DNA from: a virus
IMG/VR virus record: IMGVR_UViG_3300042924_002583
Location: 1-31,164 of that record
Strand: one strand, 5' to 3'
Length of the DNA stretch: 31,164 nt
Shown here: piece after piece, positions 22,957 to 28,638 of the stretch
Numbering within the stretch: the first letter of the stretch is position 1
Layout: each line of letters begins with the position of its first letter
Position numbers and translations under genes: made by a program
Notes under the pieces: model-generated
What the model was told of the DNA's origin: nothing
Database searches by the model: none
What the model saw: only the letters and a program-made list of their open reading frames with translations

Positions 22957-23120
22957 TGAACACTAAAATAATAGAATTAAATATAGTTAGCTGGACTTTT
23001 GCAATAGTCGGAACTTTGGCGCATTGGCTACCAGTAGTGCAATTTTTATCGTTTACTTTATCCGTTATCATTTCACTTTGGCAACTTACCCAAATGCTTA
23101 AAAAGTGGTTAAAAAAATAA
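22956..23120 (+). CDS. Small membrane protein (54 aa, holin candidate)
   Basis: The open frame ATG 22956 to TAA 23120 overlaps the fibre gene stop by one base (TGATG) and codes for 54 residues. Two hydrophobic segments (about 9-22 with NIVSWTFAIVGTLAHW, and 27-44 with VVQFLSFTLSVIISLW) are followed by a basic tail (LKKWLKK). Size, two segments and position at the head of the lysis region make it a holin candidate, sharing that role with the next gene. The gene would be missed by a 60-residue cutoff. It overlaps the next gene by 16 bases. Confidence 0.58.
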   Translation: MNTKIIELNIVSWTFAIVGTLAHWLPVVQFLSFTLSVIISLWQLTQMLKKWLKK

Positions 23121-23344
23121 AGCAAAATATTAACTTATTAGATAACCCAGTTACAACTATATGCGGATTGATTTGTTTTTTTTATTCGCTTGTTTTAATT
23201 GGATTGCCTTTGGTTTATGAAACCTTTGCCGAGATTGATATTTACTACTCTGCTGGTCTTGGAATCATTGGTTTGTGTTTACTTATTATTCCTGACGATG
23301 TCAAAGGAGCTTTAAGAAAATTCATTAATAAAAAAAGTGAATGA
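23105..23344 (+). CDS. Small membrane protein (79 aa, holin-like)
   Basis: The 79-residue protein starts at GTG 23105, the only plausible initiator in this frame, and overlaps the 54-residue gene by 16 bases. It has a basic N-terminus (VKKIKQNINLLDNP), a hydrophobic segment at about 17-35 (TTICGLICFFYSLVLIGLP), a polar turn (ETFAEIDIYYSAG), a second hydrophobic segment at about 50-62 (GLGIIGLCLLIIP), and a charged tail (DDVKGALRKFINKKSE). This two-segment layout with Asn-Pro near the first segment is common in small holin-like proteins of Bacteroidetes phages. Holin activity is inferred; it could also be an antiholin to its neighbour. Confidence 0.58.
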   Translation: MVKKIKQNINLLDNPVTTICGLICFFYSLVLIGLPLVYETFAEIDIYYSAGLGIIGLCLLIIPDDVKGALRKFINKKSE

Positions 23345-23613
23345 TTTTACTTTTACTATATGTTTGGCTTGATGCGATTCGTGACTCAATAGCTCACCAC
23401 GATGCCTATTACAAGTTAGGAAAATTCTTTTCACGGCATCAGTCTGAAATGAATAAACCTATTTTTTTTAAATACTTTCCAATGTTTTGGGATGCGTGGC
23501 ACTTGGCAAAATTCCTTCAATATAATATAGTAGCTTTCTTATTAGTTAAGACCTTAGCCTTTCCAGTAGTTACTACAATTATGAGCCTACTATTCATAAC
23601 CCTATATATATGA
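23341..23613 (+). CDS. Membrane protein with DAWHLAK motif (hypothetical)
   Basis: The 90-residue protein has a hydrophobic start (ILLLLYVWLDAIRDSIAHHDAYYK), a middle FWDAWHLAKFLQYN (about 49-62), and a long hydrophobic C-terminal segment (about 64-89, IVAFLLVKTLAFPVVTTIMSLLFI). The His-rich, amphipathic middle is shared by a family of unnamed Bacteroidetes phage proteins found near lysis genes. It is joined by 4-base overlaps to both neighbours. It likely sits in the inner membrane. The function is unknown. Confidence 0.6.
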   Translation: MILLLLYVWLDAIRDSIAHHDAYYKLGKFFSRHQSEMNKPIFFKYFPMFWDAWHLAKFLQYNIVAFLLVKTLAFPVVTTIMSLLFITLYI

Positions 23614-24572
23614 AAAACAAAACCCTACTACTTGAGTATCTTAAGCAATTTCCTAACACAGCAACGCTAACCTTATCTAAAAAGATATACTCAGAACATC
23701 CCGAAAAGTTCAAGGATATTGAGCAAGTTAGAATTAATATTAGATATTACAGAGGAGCTGTTGGTAATAAAGATAGAAAATCTGCAAAACCTTATATTGA
23801 TTACTTAGAAAAGTTAAAAAACGAACTACCAAAAGGAGAAAGCGAAAAGTTAGAACCTTACTACTTACCGAAAGATAGAAAGAAGGTATTAATTATTTCA
23901 GATATTCACCTTCCGTACCACGATGACAAGGCTTTATTTGCAGCCTTAGAATACGGATTAAAAGAAGAGGTAGATACTATCTACATAAACGGGGATTTAT
24001 TGGATTTTGCTTTAATTTCTAAGCACGAAAATAATACAACTAAGCATTCCGTTAAGTACGAATTAGACTGCGCAAAAGTGTTTCTAAAAGGACTGCGTGA
24101 GATGTTTCCAAAAGCTCTCATTATTTACAAATACGGAAACCACGATTTAAGGTTTGATAAATGGATTAGACTTAAAGCTCCTGAGCTGTTGGATATAGAG
24201 AACATTATGCTATCAGAACTGCTATCATTGAGGGATTTAGGCATCATTCAGCTTGATAGTTTGCAATGGTGTTATATGTGGGACATTGCAGTACTACACG
24301 GACACGAACTACCAATGAAGTCAGGAGGTATTAACCCAGCAAGAGCTGCTCGTTTATCGGTCAATCGCCCTTTAATTATCGGTCACTTTCACAGACAATC
24401 AAAGGATGCTGGAATGATACTTGGAAAGCCACATTATTATACCTATTCAAACGGATGCCTTTGTGACTTAACTCCTGCTTACCTTCCGATTAATAACTGG
24501 GTTCACGGATTTTGCATAGTTGAGAATGGAATAGTTACACAAAAGGAGGTAATAAATGGAACAATCTACTAA
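23610..24572 (+). CDS. Calcineurin-like metallophosphoesterase
   Basis: The 320-residue protein has all five metallophosphoesterase motifs: SDIH (Asp98, His100), INGDLLD (Asp129), GNHD (Asn177, His178), HGHE (His230, His232), and GHFH (His259, His261), which coordinate a two-metal centre. Residues 1-60 form a helix-turn-helix-like N-terminal domain (LLEYLKQFPNTATLTLSKKIYSE) before the catalytic core. Such enzymes hydrolyse phosphodiesters; the substrate in phage could be nucleic acid, cyclic nucleotides or envelope components. It lies among lysis-region membrane proteins, an odd place for a nuclease, and overlaps its neighbours by 4 and 17 bases. The catalytic class is firm; the substrate is unknown. 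Confidence 0.88.
   Translation: MKNKTLLLEYLKQFPNTATLTLSKKIYSEHPEKFKDIEQVRINIRYYRGAVGNKDRKSAKPYIDYLEKLKNELPKGESEKLEPYYLPKDRKKVLIISDIHLPYHDDKALFAALEYGLKEEVDTIYINGDLLDFALISKHENNTTKHSVKYELDCAKVFLKGLREMFPKALIIYKYGNHDLRFDKWIRLKAPELLDIENIMLSELLSLRDLGIIQLDSLQWCYMWDIAVLHGHELPMKSGGINPARAARLSVNRPLIIGHFHRQSKDAGMILGKPHYYTYSNGCLCDLTPAYLPINNWVHGFCIVENGIVTQKEVINGTIY
24544..24550 (+). promoter_or_regulatory. Strong Shine-Dalgarno sequence AGGAGGT
   Basis: AGGAGGT ends 5 bases before the ATG at 24556, near-ideal Shine-Dalgarno spacing. It lies within the last codons of the metallophosphoesterase gene. A close match, AAGGAGGT, precedes the 28854 gene. Most starts here have no such element, as is usual in Bacteroidetes. 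Confidence 0.6.
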
Positions 24573-24786
24573 CGAGCAGAACTTAGAAGAGTATTTAATA
24601 GAGGCTGGAGAAACGAGGGGAGAGATTATTTCGATTTGTAATTACGCACTTGCGACTTGCGACTATTACGACTACTCTATGCAATCAAGAGAAGATAAGG
24701 ACCGAATAGACAACATAAGGCGAATGGCTTTGATATTGGTGGAAGGTTTTTTAAGTGAGATTTATTATGAAAATTATGAAGATTAG
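24556..24786 (+). CDS. Small acidic hypothetical protein (76 aa)
   Basis: The 76-residue protein is acidic and helical (EQSTNEQNLEEYLIEAGETRG; SREDKDRIDNIRRMALILVEGFL), without membrane segments or recognised motifs. Translation is favoured by an AGGAGGT sequence just upstream. Its last codons (from LSEIYYENYED to the TAG at 24784-24786) are encoded within the first copy of a 41-bp tandem repeat whose second copy begins the endolysin gene, so the protein's present C-terminus may derive from that duplication. The function is unknown; position suggests a link to the lysis region. Confidence 0.62.
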   Translation: MEQSTNEQNLEEYLIEAGETRGEIISICNYALATCDYYDYSMQSREDKDRIDNIRRMALILVEGFLSEIYYENYED

Positions 24787-24834
24787 CCAACATAAGTGAG
24801 ATTTACTATGAAAATTATAAAGATTAGCGAACAT
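24753..24834 (+). repeat. 41-bp tandem duplication at the start of the endolysin gene
   Basis: Bases 24753-24793 and 24794-24834 are adjacent direct copies, identical at 38 of 41 positions (AAGTGAGATTTA then a variable base, TATGAAAATTAT, AAGATTAGC and AACAT). The second copy carries the true peptidase start (ATG 24808, MKIIKISEH). The first copy reads MKIMKISQHK and stop in that same relation, so it is a relic of the gene start. The 41-base period changes the frame between copies, so the first copy is read by the upstream gene in another frame. Confidence 0.9.
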
Positions 24835-25218
24835 ATTAGCTACGATGAGGCGGTACTATCCCCGACAGCTATCAGAAACGGGATAGACAATACACCAAAC
24901 GAGCAGCAGCTACACAATATGAAAGAGTTAGCTGATAATATCTTTGAACCTTTACGCAAGATGTACGGAAAACCTATTAAAATTAACTCATTCTTTCGCT
25001 CTGCTAAATTAAATAAGTTAGTAGGTGGAAGTCCAACAAGTCAACACGCAAAAGGTCAAGCAATAGATATAACTGGAGGTAATAAAGTTGAGAATAAAAA
25101 GCTATTTGAGTTAGCTAAGAGTTTAGATTTTGACCAACTAATTAACGAGTACGATTTTAGCTGGGTTCATATTAGTTATTCAACTAAAAACCGCAAACAA
25201 ATTTTAGTAATCAAATGA
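24808..25218 (+). CDS. Peptidase M15A endolysin (D,D-/L,D-peptidase)
   Basis: The 136-residue protein is a zinc peptidase of the M15A type that would cut peptidoglycan cross-bridges. Seen motifs are SFFRSAKLNKLVGGSPTSQH (61-80), with the conserved SxxRSxxLNxxVGG pattern and His80, then AKGQAIDI (Asp87), and SWVHISY (His121), the usual His-Asp-His zinc set. The length is normal for phage M15A lysins. No signal peptide is seen, so it needs a holin. I prefer the ATG at 24808; a GTG at 24796 in frame lies in the repeat copy and adds nothing conserved. It is followed by small membrane and spanin-like genes. Confidence 0.86.
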   Translation: MKIIKISEHISYDEAVLSPTAIRNGIDNTPNEQQLHNMKELADNIFEPLRKMYGKPIKINSFFRSAKLNKLVGGSPTSQHAKGQAIDITGGNKVENKKLFELAKSLDFDQLINEYDFSWVHISYSTKNRKQILVIK

Positions 25219-25298
25219 ACGAGCAAAAAAAAGAAGATATAATTATATTAATTTTGGCAATTATTTGGATTAGTTATTTATTGTCAATTTTAATATGA
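25215..25298 (+). CDS. Tiny single-span membrane peptide (27 aa)
   Basis: ATG 25215 overlaps the endolysin stop (ATGA) and codes for a 27-residue peptide with a charged start (MNEQKKED) and one hydrophobic span (IIILILAIIWISYLLSILI), ending at TGA 25298. Its stop overlaps the next ATG (ATGA). The tight packing and clear N-charged single-span topology support a real gene in the lysis cassette, perhaps a pinholin or antiholin, but no homolog is recognised. Confidence 0.45.
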   Translation: MNEQKKEDIIILILAIIWISYLLSILI

Positions 25299-25450
25299 GA
25301 AGCCTACTAAAATACAAAGCAACACCAGAACAAATCAAAGCAATAGCTGAACACGAATTAAATAGAAAAAGATTAGTCGCAGAAGTTGAAAAGGAATGGA
25401 ACGATAAGCAGAAAACTGGTAACTATACTAAGAATGGAAAAAAGAAGTAG
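25295..25450 (+). CDS. Small basic hypothetical protein (51 aa)
   Basis: ATG 25295 to TAG 25450 encodes 51 residues, start MRSLLKYKATPEQIKAIAEHEL, end NYTKNGKKK. It is highly charged and helical with no hydrophobic span. It overlaps the 27-residue gene by 4 bases and the spanin-like gene by 17. The fill of an otherwise empty gap supports a real frame. Cytoplasmic, function unknown; similar short basic proteins are frequent beside phage lysis genes. Confidence 0.48.
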   Translation: MRSLLKYKATPEQIKAIAEHELNRKRLVAEVEKEWNDKQKTGNYTKNGKKK

Positions 25451-25745
25451 CTTATTATTTATTGTCTTATTTGCGCTCGTTTTATTCATAGGGATAAGAT
25501 GTCCCCACGAAGAGAAAGAAAGCAGCACAGCTATTCTAAATGCCCAAAAAGAAATACTTAAAATTGATACTATCGTTAAGCGTTATGATTCTATTATATA
25601 TAAAACCAAAATCAAAACAAATGAAAAGATTAGGATTATTTATTTGTGGCCTGACAGCGTGTTGGTTGACAGCATTCGGGCAAGACTGCAAGACTTTGAC
25701 TCACTCGGAACTCCGAAAAATCTTAGTAGTTATGGAGCAGAGTAA
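25434..25745 (+). CDS. i-spanin-like protein (Rz-like)
   Basis: The 103-residue protein has an N-terminal membrane segment (residues about 6-22, SLLFIVLFALVLFIGIR) followed by a charged external region with helical AILNAQKEILKIDTIVKRYDSI, typical of an inner-membrane spanin anchored by its N-terminus. It is overlapped for 125 bases in another frame by the gene at 25621, the same kind of overlap as lambda Rz/Rz1. I chose the ATG at 25434; an upstream in-frame start at 25386 would add 16 residues lacking conservation and lying inside the previous gene. It likely acts in the last step of lysis by linking inner and outer membranes. Assignment is by topology and overlap, not by sequence family. 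Confidence 0.5.
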   Translation: MEKRSSLLFIVLFALVLFIGIRCPHEEKESSTAILNAQKEILKIDTIVKRYDSIIYKTKIKTNEKIRIIYLWPDSVLVDSIRARLQDFDSLGTPKNLSSYGAE

Positions 25746-25962
25746 CTCAACGCACTTAATCAGCGAAACCCAACAGCGAATCATTGAAAGCCTTGAAAAG
25801 AAGGTTCAGCATATTAACTTTATCGCAGAAACCTACCATCTTGACAATAAAAACCTAACAAGAATTAACCAAGAACTACGAATAAAAGTGGACCGCCACA
25901 AAAAACTATCTATAATTGCCACCACTACGGCTATTATTTTAGGATTAATCTTAATTTTTTAA
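25621..25962 (+). CDS. Spanin-like lipoprotein with C-terminal membrane anchor
   Basis: The 113-residue protein starts MKRLGLFICGLTACW: LTAC (11-14) matches a lipobox with Cys14. An alternative signal peptidase I site falls at AFG|QDC (18-20). The middle (about 45-93) is a helical, coiled-coil-like region (TQQRIIESLEKKVQHINFIAE; NQELRIKVDRHKK), and the end (96-113) is a hydrophobic span (LSIIATTTAIILGLILIF). An outer-membrane lipid anchor plus a C-terminal span is the layout of unimolecular spanins (T1 gp11). The gene begins within the 25434 gene. The start ATG at 25621 places the signal peptide properly; a longer frame from 25540 would bury it. Function by topology only. Confidence 0.55.
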   Translation: MKRLGLFICGLTACWLTAFGQDCKTLTHSELRKILVVMEQSNSTHLISETQQRIIESLEKKVQHINFIAETYHLDNKNLTRINQELRIKVDRHKKLSIIATTTAIILGLILIF

Positions 25963-26035
25963 AAAATAATTGTATTGATTTTCAGCAACTTAGCAATAAG
26001 GAGGGAATTATTTTGCCTAAATTGCAAGCAAGTGA

Positions 26036-26066
26036 TTGCATATGTAAACAATGGTTGTATATTTGC
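26036..26066 (+). promoter_or_regulatory. Bacteroidetes-type promoter for the early region
   Basis: TTG at 26036-26038 is followed after 19 bases by TATATTTG (26058-26065) and C, an exact match to the Bacteroidetes consensus TTG-N17-23-TAnnTTTG. It lies in the 133-base gap between the lysis genes and the gene at 26096, at the expected start of the early operon. A pair of ATTGCA repeats (26021-26026 and 26035-26040) overlaps the -33 element and could be an operator. This is the best promoter in the window. Confidence 0.75.
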
Positions 26067-26095
26067 TCTCGTTAACCACTTAAAAAAAACTAATT

Positions 26096-26356
26096 ATGAA
26101 AACATTTAATGACTTAAACGCAAACGAAATTTCAGTATTAAAAGCAATTTCATTATCATCAAAAGATTCAGGAGGAGATTTTACTGATTTTCAAGATACA
26201 ATGAAATTAATTAAAGATATGACTAAACAACAAGTTAAAGGCTACTTATCACAACTTACTCAGAAAGGTTATGTTTCTGTTGAAGAGGGAACAAATAATC
26301 CAATGATTTGCGCTGGTAAATATGTTAACTACTTAACTCATTACATTTTCAACTAA
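26096..26356 (+). CDS. Winged-helix regulatory protein (early)
   Basis: The 86-residue protein reads TFNDLNANEISVLKAISLSS, then FTDFQDTMKLIKDMTKQQVKGYLSQLTQKGYVSVEEG (about 30-66). This is the helix-turn-helix plus beta-wing arrangement of MarR/winged-helix DNA-binding proteins: recognition helix MTKQQVKGYLSQLTQKG, followed by a YVSVEEG wing. It is the first gene after the strong Bacteroidetes-type promoter, so it is probably expressed immediately after infection and may control that promoter, whose -33 region carries a direct repeat. A DNA-binding fold is well supported by pattern; the regulatory target is inferred. Confidence 0.6.
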   Translation: MKTFNDLNANEISVLKAISLSSKDSGGDFTDFQDTMKLIKDMTKQQVKGYLSQLTQKGYVSVEEGTNNPMICAGKYVNYLTHYIFN

Positions 26357-26404
26357 CCAACTGAGGGGTGCGACTCATCAACGCACAATTAAACTTTAAA
26401 TATT

Positions 26405-26569
26405 ATGAAAAAACTACTTCCAATTGTCTTAGCTATTTTAGCTGTTTACTTAACGGCTTACATTCCTTACAAGTATTTCACAACTATTTTGTTCGGAGCT
26501 TTATTAACTATTTCACTAACTATTTATAACATCTATGATACAAGAAAAAAAGAAGCTTCAAAGCTTTAG
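26405..26569 (+). CDS. Small two-span membrane protein (54 aa)
   Basis: The open frame ATG 26405 to TAG 26569 encodes 54 residues: a basic start (MKKLLP), two hydrophobic spans (about 6-20, IVLAILAVYLTAYI; about 25-43, FTTILFGALLTISLTIYNI) and a charged tail (DTRKKEASKL). It lies 48 bases after the winged-helix gene. The leader before it contains a 5-bp hairpin (GTGCG/CGCAC, 26368-26386) of doubtful meaning. It overlaps the ribbon-helix-helix gene by 35 bases. As an early membrane protein it might modify the host envelope or exclude superinfecting phage, but nothing in the sequence proves this. Confidence 0.58.
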   Translation: MKKLLPIVLAILAVYLTAYIPYKYFTTILFGALLTISLTIYNIYDTRKKEASKL

Positions 26570-26705
26570 ATTATCGGAGGAATTAATCCGCAAGATTTCA
26601 ATCCACCAAGACAAAATTAACCAATCTCGCACAGCCTACGAAGGTCTATACACAAAAGACCAGTTAGTAAGCGATGCACTTAACAACTTTTTAAAAACTA
26701 AATAA
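26535..26705 (+). CDS. Ribbon-helix-helix-like DNA-binding protein (56 aa)
   Basis: ATG 26535 to TAA 26705 encodes 56 residues. KLQSFRLSEELIRKISIHQDKINQ (about 7-30) followed by YTKDQLVSDALNNFLK (39-54) fits the ribbon-helix-helix pattern of a short beta strand, helix, loop and second helix, with LVSDALNNFL as a typical second helix. Such proteins dimerise on operators and act as small repressors or partition-like factors. It overlaps the membrane protein gene by 35 bases and ends one base before the next start. It is too short for a default gene-length cutoff. The fold is inferred from the pattern. Confidence 0.55.
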   Translation: MIQEKKKLQSFRLSEELIRKISIHQDKINQSRTAYEGLYTKDQLVSDALNNFLKTK

Positions 26706-26706
26706 A

Positions 26707-26892
26707 ATGGAAAAAATGAAAATAACATTTGAAGTTTATGGTATTAAACATTCAGTTGAATTAAGCGATGGAATTTCAACCCAAGAACTTATACCAGTTA
26801 TAACAAGGCTAATTGAATCAATGACATATTCAACATTTTCAATTTGTTCAGCCTACGAAAATGAAGTAGAACGCTTAAAAAATGAAATATGA
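26707..26892 (+). CDS. Hypothetical protein (61 aa)
   Basis: The 61-residue protein begins with a beta-like segment (KITFEVYGIKHSVELSDGIS) and continues into an amphipathic helix (TQELIPVITRLIESM) and a C-terminal helix (AYENEVERLKNEI). No family is recognised. The alternating strand-helix pattern with an exposed acidic end suggests a small soluble protein. It is part of the early operon and its stop overlaps the next start by four bases (ATGA). Confidence 0.55.
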   Translation: MEKMKITFEVYGIKHSVELSDGISTQELIPVITRLIESMTYSTFSICSAYENEVERLKNEI

Positions 26893-27122
26893 CACTTGAA
26901 CAATTCGCAGAAGATACCATAATGGAATGGTACTCAATGAGCGAGAAAGACTTTCCTAAATGTTTAGAAATAGCAGAAGATTTAGGACTTTGGAATTTCG
27001 CAGCTCAACTCAAACTACTTGAAGTACAAAACCAGCAAGAACAAAAAGGCAGAGATAACGAACTAAGATTCCTTATTTATAACGCAGCTAATCCCTTTAA
27101 AAATGAATCAAATACTAATTAA
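26889..27122 (+). CDS. Hypothetical protein (77 aa)
   Basis: The 77-residue protein is acidic and helical (TLEQFAEDTIMEWYSMSEKDFPKCLEIAEDLGLWNFAAQL), with a Trp-rich first half and a polar C-terminal half (EVQNQQEQKGRDNELRF). No recognised domain. It is coupled by ATGA overlaps on its 5' side and overlaps the next small gene by 20 bases. Early-region position suggests a host takeover or regulatory role, without direct evidence. Confidence 0.55.
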   Translation: MTLEQFAEDTIMEWYSMSEKDFPKCLEIAEDLGLWNFAAQLKLLEVQNQQEQKGRDNELRFLIYNAANPFKNESNTN

Positions 27123-27273
27123 CCGTTATTTAAGGTTGCAGAGGCTTAGAACATTTGCAATTCAAGACAAGAACATTTGCAAAAAAATTCAAGCAGATGC
27201 TTTAATTCAACAAGTTACGCAAGAACTTAACTTAAAAACATTTAACAAATTCCAAATTTATGAACGAGCTTAA
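27103..27273 (+). CDS. Small basic hypothetical protein (56 aa)
   Basis: ATG 27103 to TAA 27273 encodes 56 residues: MNQILINRYLRLQRLRTFAI, then QDKNICKKIQADALIQQVTQELNLKTFN. It is basic and helical. It overlaps its neighbours by 20 and 14 bases and fills a gap that would otherwise be about 140 bases, which supports a real gene. No family is recognised. Confidence 0.5.
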   Translation: MNQILINRYLRLQRLRTFAIQDKNICKKIQADALIQQVTQELNLKTFNKFQIYERA

Positions 27274-27547
27274 ATCTAAGTACCCTGAAAAGCTTGAAAT
27301 GAGGTACAGACTTCAGGCCGCAAAAGATGATTTAGTACTGGCTTGGAAAACTTATAATTCAATCCGTAAAAAGCTAAACTCAAAGAAAGCCACAGATGAT
27401 GACTACACAGCACTTGGTCAAGCTCATCAAGACTGGCAGCAAAAGAACGACTTATTAGATTCAATTCAATCAGAAATTAACAAATTTACAAACCTAAAAT
27501 TTTATGGCAACAGAAACACCACTAACGCATTGGAAAAAGCTAACTAA
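27260..27547 (+). CDS. Hypothetical helical protein (95 aa)
   Basis: The 95-residue protein is charged and almost wholly helical (RYRLQAAKDDLVLAWKTYNSIRKKLNSKK; QKNDLLDSIQSEINKFTN), probably two antiparallel helices. No known family or motif is seen. It overlaps the next gene (at 27504) by 44 bases, a longer overlap than most here, so its C-terminal end (RNTTNALEKAN) is constrained by the other frame. Early-operon position suggests a link to the recombination genes that follow. Confidence 0.58.
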   Translation: MNELKSKYPEKLEMRYRLQAAKDDLVLAWKTYNSIRKKLNSKKATDDDYTALGQAHQDWQQKNDLLDSIQSEINKFTNLKFYGNRNTTNALEKAN

Positions 27548-27848
27548 TCCTAACTACATTGGGTCAGAAATACTCCAGCCTAACCAAGAATTAAAGCTAA
27601 CCATTGAGAAGGTACAAAAAGAACAAGTAAAGACAGCAGAAGGCACTCAAGAATGTATCGTTTGTTACTTCAAAGGAGGGCAAAAGGGAATGATTATTAA
27701 CAAGACCAATGCAAAAATAATCACTAAGATACTTGACACTCCTTTTATTGAACATTGGGTAGGCAAATCAATCATTATTTACTCTGCGAAAGTAAGAGCA
27801 TTCGGTGAGATGGTAGATGCTTTACGAGTTAAAAACCAAAAGGCTTAA
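27504..27848 (+). CDS. Conserved protein linked to the phage exonuclease
   Basis: The 114-residue protein contains THWKKLTNPNYIGSEIL (about 8-24), LKLTIEKVQKEQVK and CIVCYFKGGQKGMIINKTNAKII (about 50-72), and ends FGEMVDALRVKN. This pattern is typical of a small phage family often encoded just upstream of YqaJ/lambda-type exonucleases, as here (2 bases before the exonuclease gene). The alternating strands in the middle suggest a beta-barrel such as an OB fold, so it might be a single-strand-binding or annealing partner. The association is recalled rather than searched; the role is inferred from the pairing. Confidence 0.6.
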   Translation: MATETPLTHWKKLTNPNYIGSEILQPNQELKLTIEKVQKEQVKTAEGTQECIVCYFKGGQKGMIINKTNAKIITKILDTPFIEHWVGKSIIIYSAKVRAFGEMVDALRVKNQKA

Positions 27849-27850
27849 CT

Positions 27851-28465
27851 ATGTTTGACAATAATAGATTCGGACTTATTACTGGTAGTAGATGCTCAGT
27901 ACTATTCCCCAAAAGAAGCGCAGAAAAGGGTCAAAGAACCTACGCTAAACAATTAGCAAATCAGATGTACTTTAAGTTCTACGATGAGAAAGGAACTTGG
28001 CAAACTGAACACGGACATTTAGCAGAAAGCACAGCGTTTGAGTATTATCAACAGCACTTTTGCAAGGATGCAGAGTATCAGCCTAACTTTGAGATGTATA
28101 TGGAATTTGGAGGGTCAGCTGATTGCATAGCTGCTGATTGGGGAGTAGACTTTAAATGCCCTACAAGCCTTGAATCTTGGTTAGATTATCTACACGAAGG
28201 AATAGACGAACAGCAGTACCATCAAGCACAGATGTATATGTTCCTTTATGACCGACCTGAATGGCACATTTGCGCTTACCTATTAGAGACAAATAGAATG
28301 TCTGACAATGGACTAACTTACCCAGTAGATTATGACAAGCGAATGATAATAACTAAGGTTCAAAGAAAGGAAGGCTGGTCAGATGAACTACTTGAGAAAG
28401 GCGAACCAGTAATTCAAATGAGAAACGAATTTTATAACCAATTAAAAAACCAATTTACAAAATGA
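27851..28465 (+). CDS. YqaJ-like exonuclease (lambda exonuclease family)
   Basis: The 204-residue protein is a PD-(D/E)XK nuclease. It begins with GLITGSRCSVLFPK, has HGHLAESTAFEYY with Glu59, and carries the core GSADCIAADWGVDFKCP with Asp91 and the Asp100-x-Lys102 motif, followed by DEQQYHQAQMYMFLY (119-133) with the conserved Gln/His pattern of YqaJ viral recombinases. It would resect double-stranded ends to leave 3' single strands for recombination. Length and motif spacing fit the family (about 200-220 residues). No obvious Redbeta/RecT gene is adjacent; the small protein upstream may serve that function, or host RecA may. The catalytic call is strong. Confidence 0.86.
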   Translation: MFDNNRFGLITGSRCSVLFPKRSAEKGQRTYAKQLANQMYFKFYDEKGTWQTEHGHLAESTAFEYYQQHFCKDAEYQPNFEMYMEFGGSADCIAADWGVDFKCPTSLESWLDYLHEGIDEQQYHQAQMYMFLYDRPEWHICAYLLETNRMSDNGLTYPVDYDKRMIITKVQRKEGWSDELLEKGEPVIQMRNEFYNQLKNQFTK

Positions 28466-28638
28466 CATCAATCCAATTTTTAATGGAGGCTTTAACCATT
28501 AGCCAACAAGCAACTCCTGAGATAGTAGCTGGAGCTGAACGACTCAGACAATTAGAATTAGAGTTAGCTAAACAGCAAGGCATTCAGGAAGGAATTAAAA
28601 TTATGAAATCTTTAATAAACCCTAACAATGAGCAATAA
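28462..28638 (+). CDS. Small hypothetical helical protein (58 aa)
   Basis: ATG 28462 overlaps the exonuclease stop (ATGA) and the frame runs to TAA 28638, 58 residues: TSIQFLMEALTISQQATPEIV, then GAERLRQLELELAKQQGIQEGIKIMKSL. It is helical and resembles a short coiled coil. Its last bases overlap the next start by 11. The gap between its neighbours would otherwise be 162 bases, so a real gene is likely. No family is recognised. Confidence 0.52.
   Translation: MTSIQFLMEALTISQQATPEIVAGAERLRQLELELAKQQGIQEGIKIMKSLINPNNEQ

Noticed and set aside
25386-25433. Longer start for the i-spanin-like gene
   Set aside because: The extra 16 residues lie within the previous small gene and would push the membrane segment away from the N-terminus; the ATG at 25434 gives a normal topology.
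25955-26014. AT-only inverted repeat (AAAATAATT with AATTATTTT) after the spanin-like gene
   Set aside because: Stem contains no G-C pairs and the loop is over 30 bases, so it would be unstable; the local TTTTTTAAAAAA palindrome is likewise weak as a terminator.
25996-26071. Short TTG frame behind AAGGAGGG (about 20 codons)
   Set aside because: It covers the promoter elements, would not be on the promoter's own transcript, and encodes a cysteine-rich random-looking peptide.
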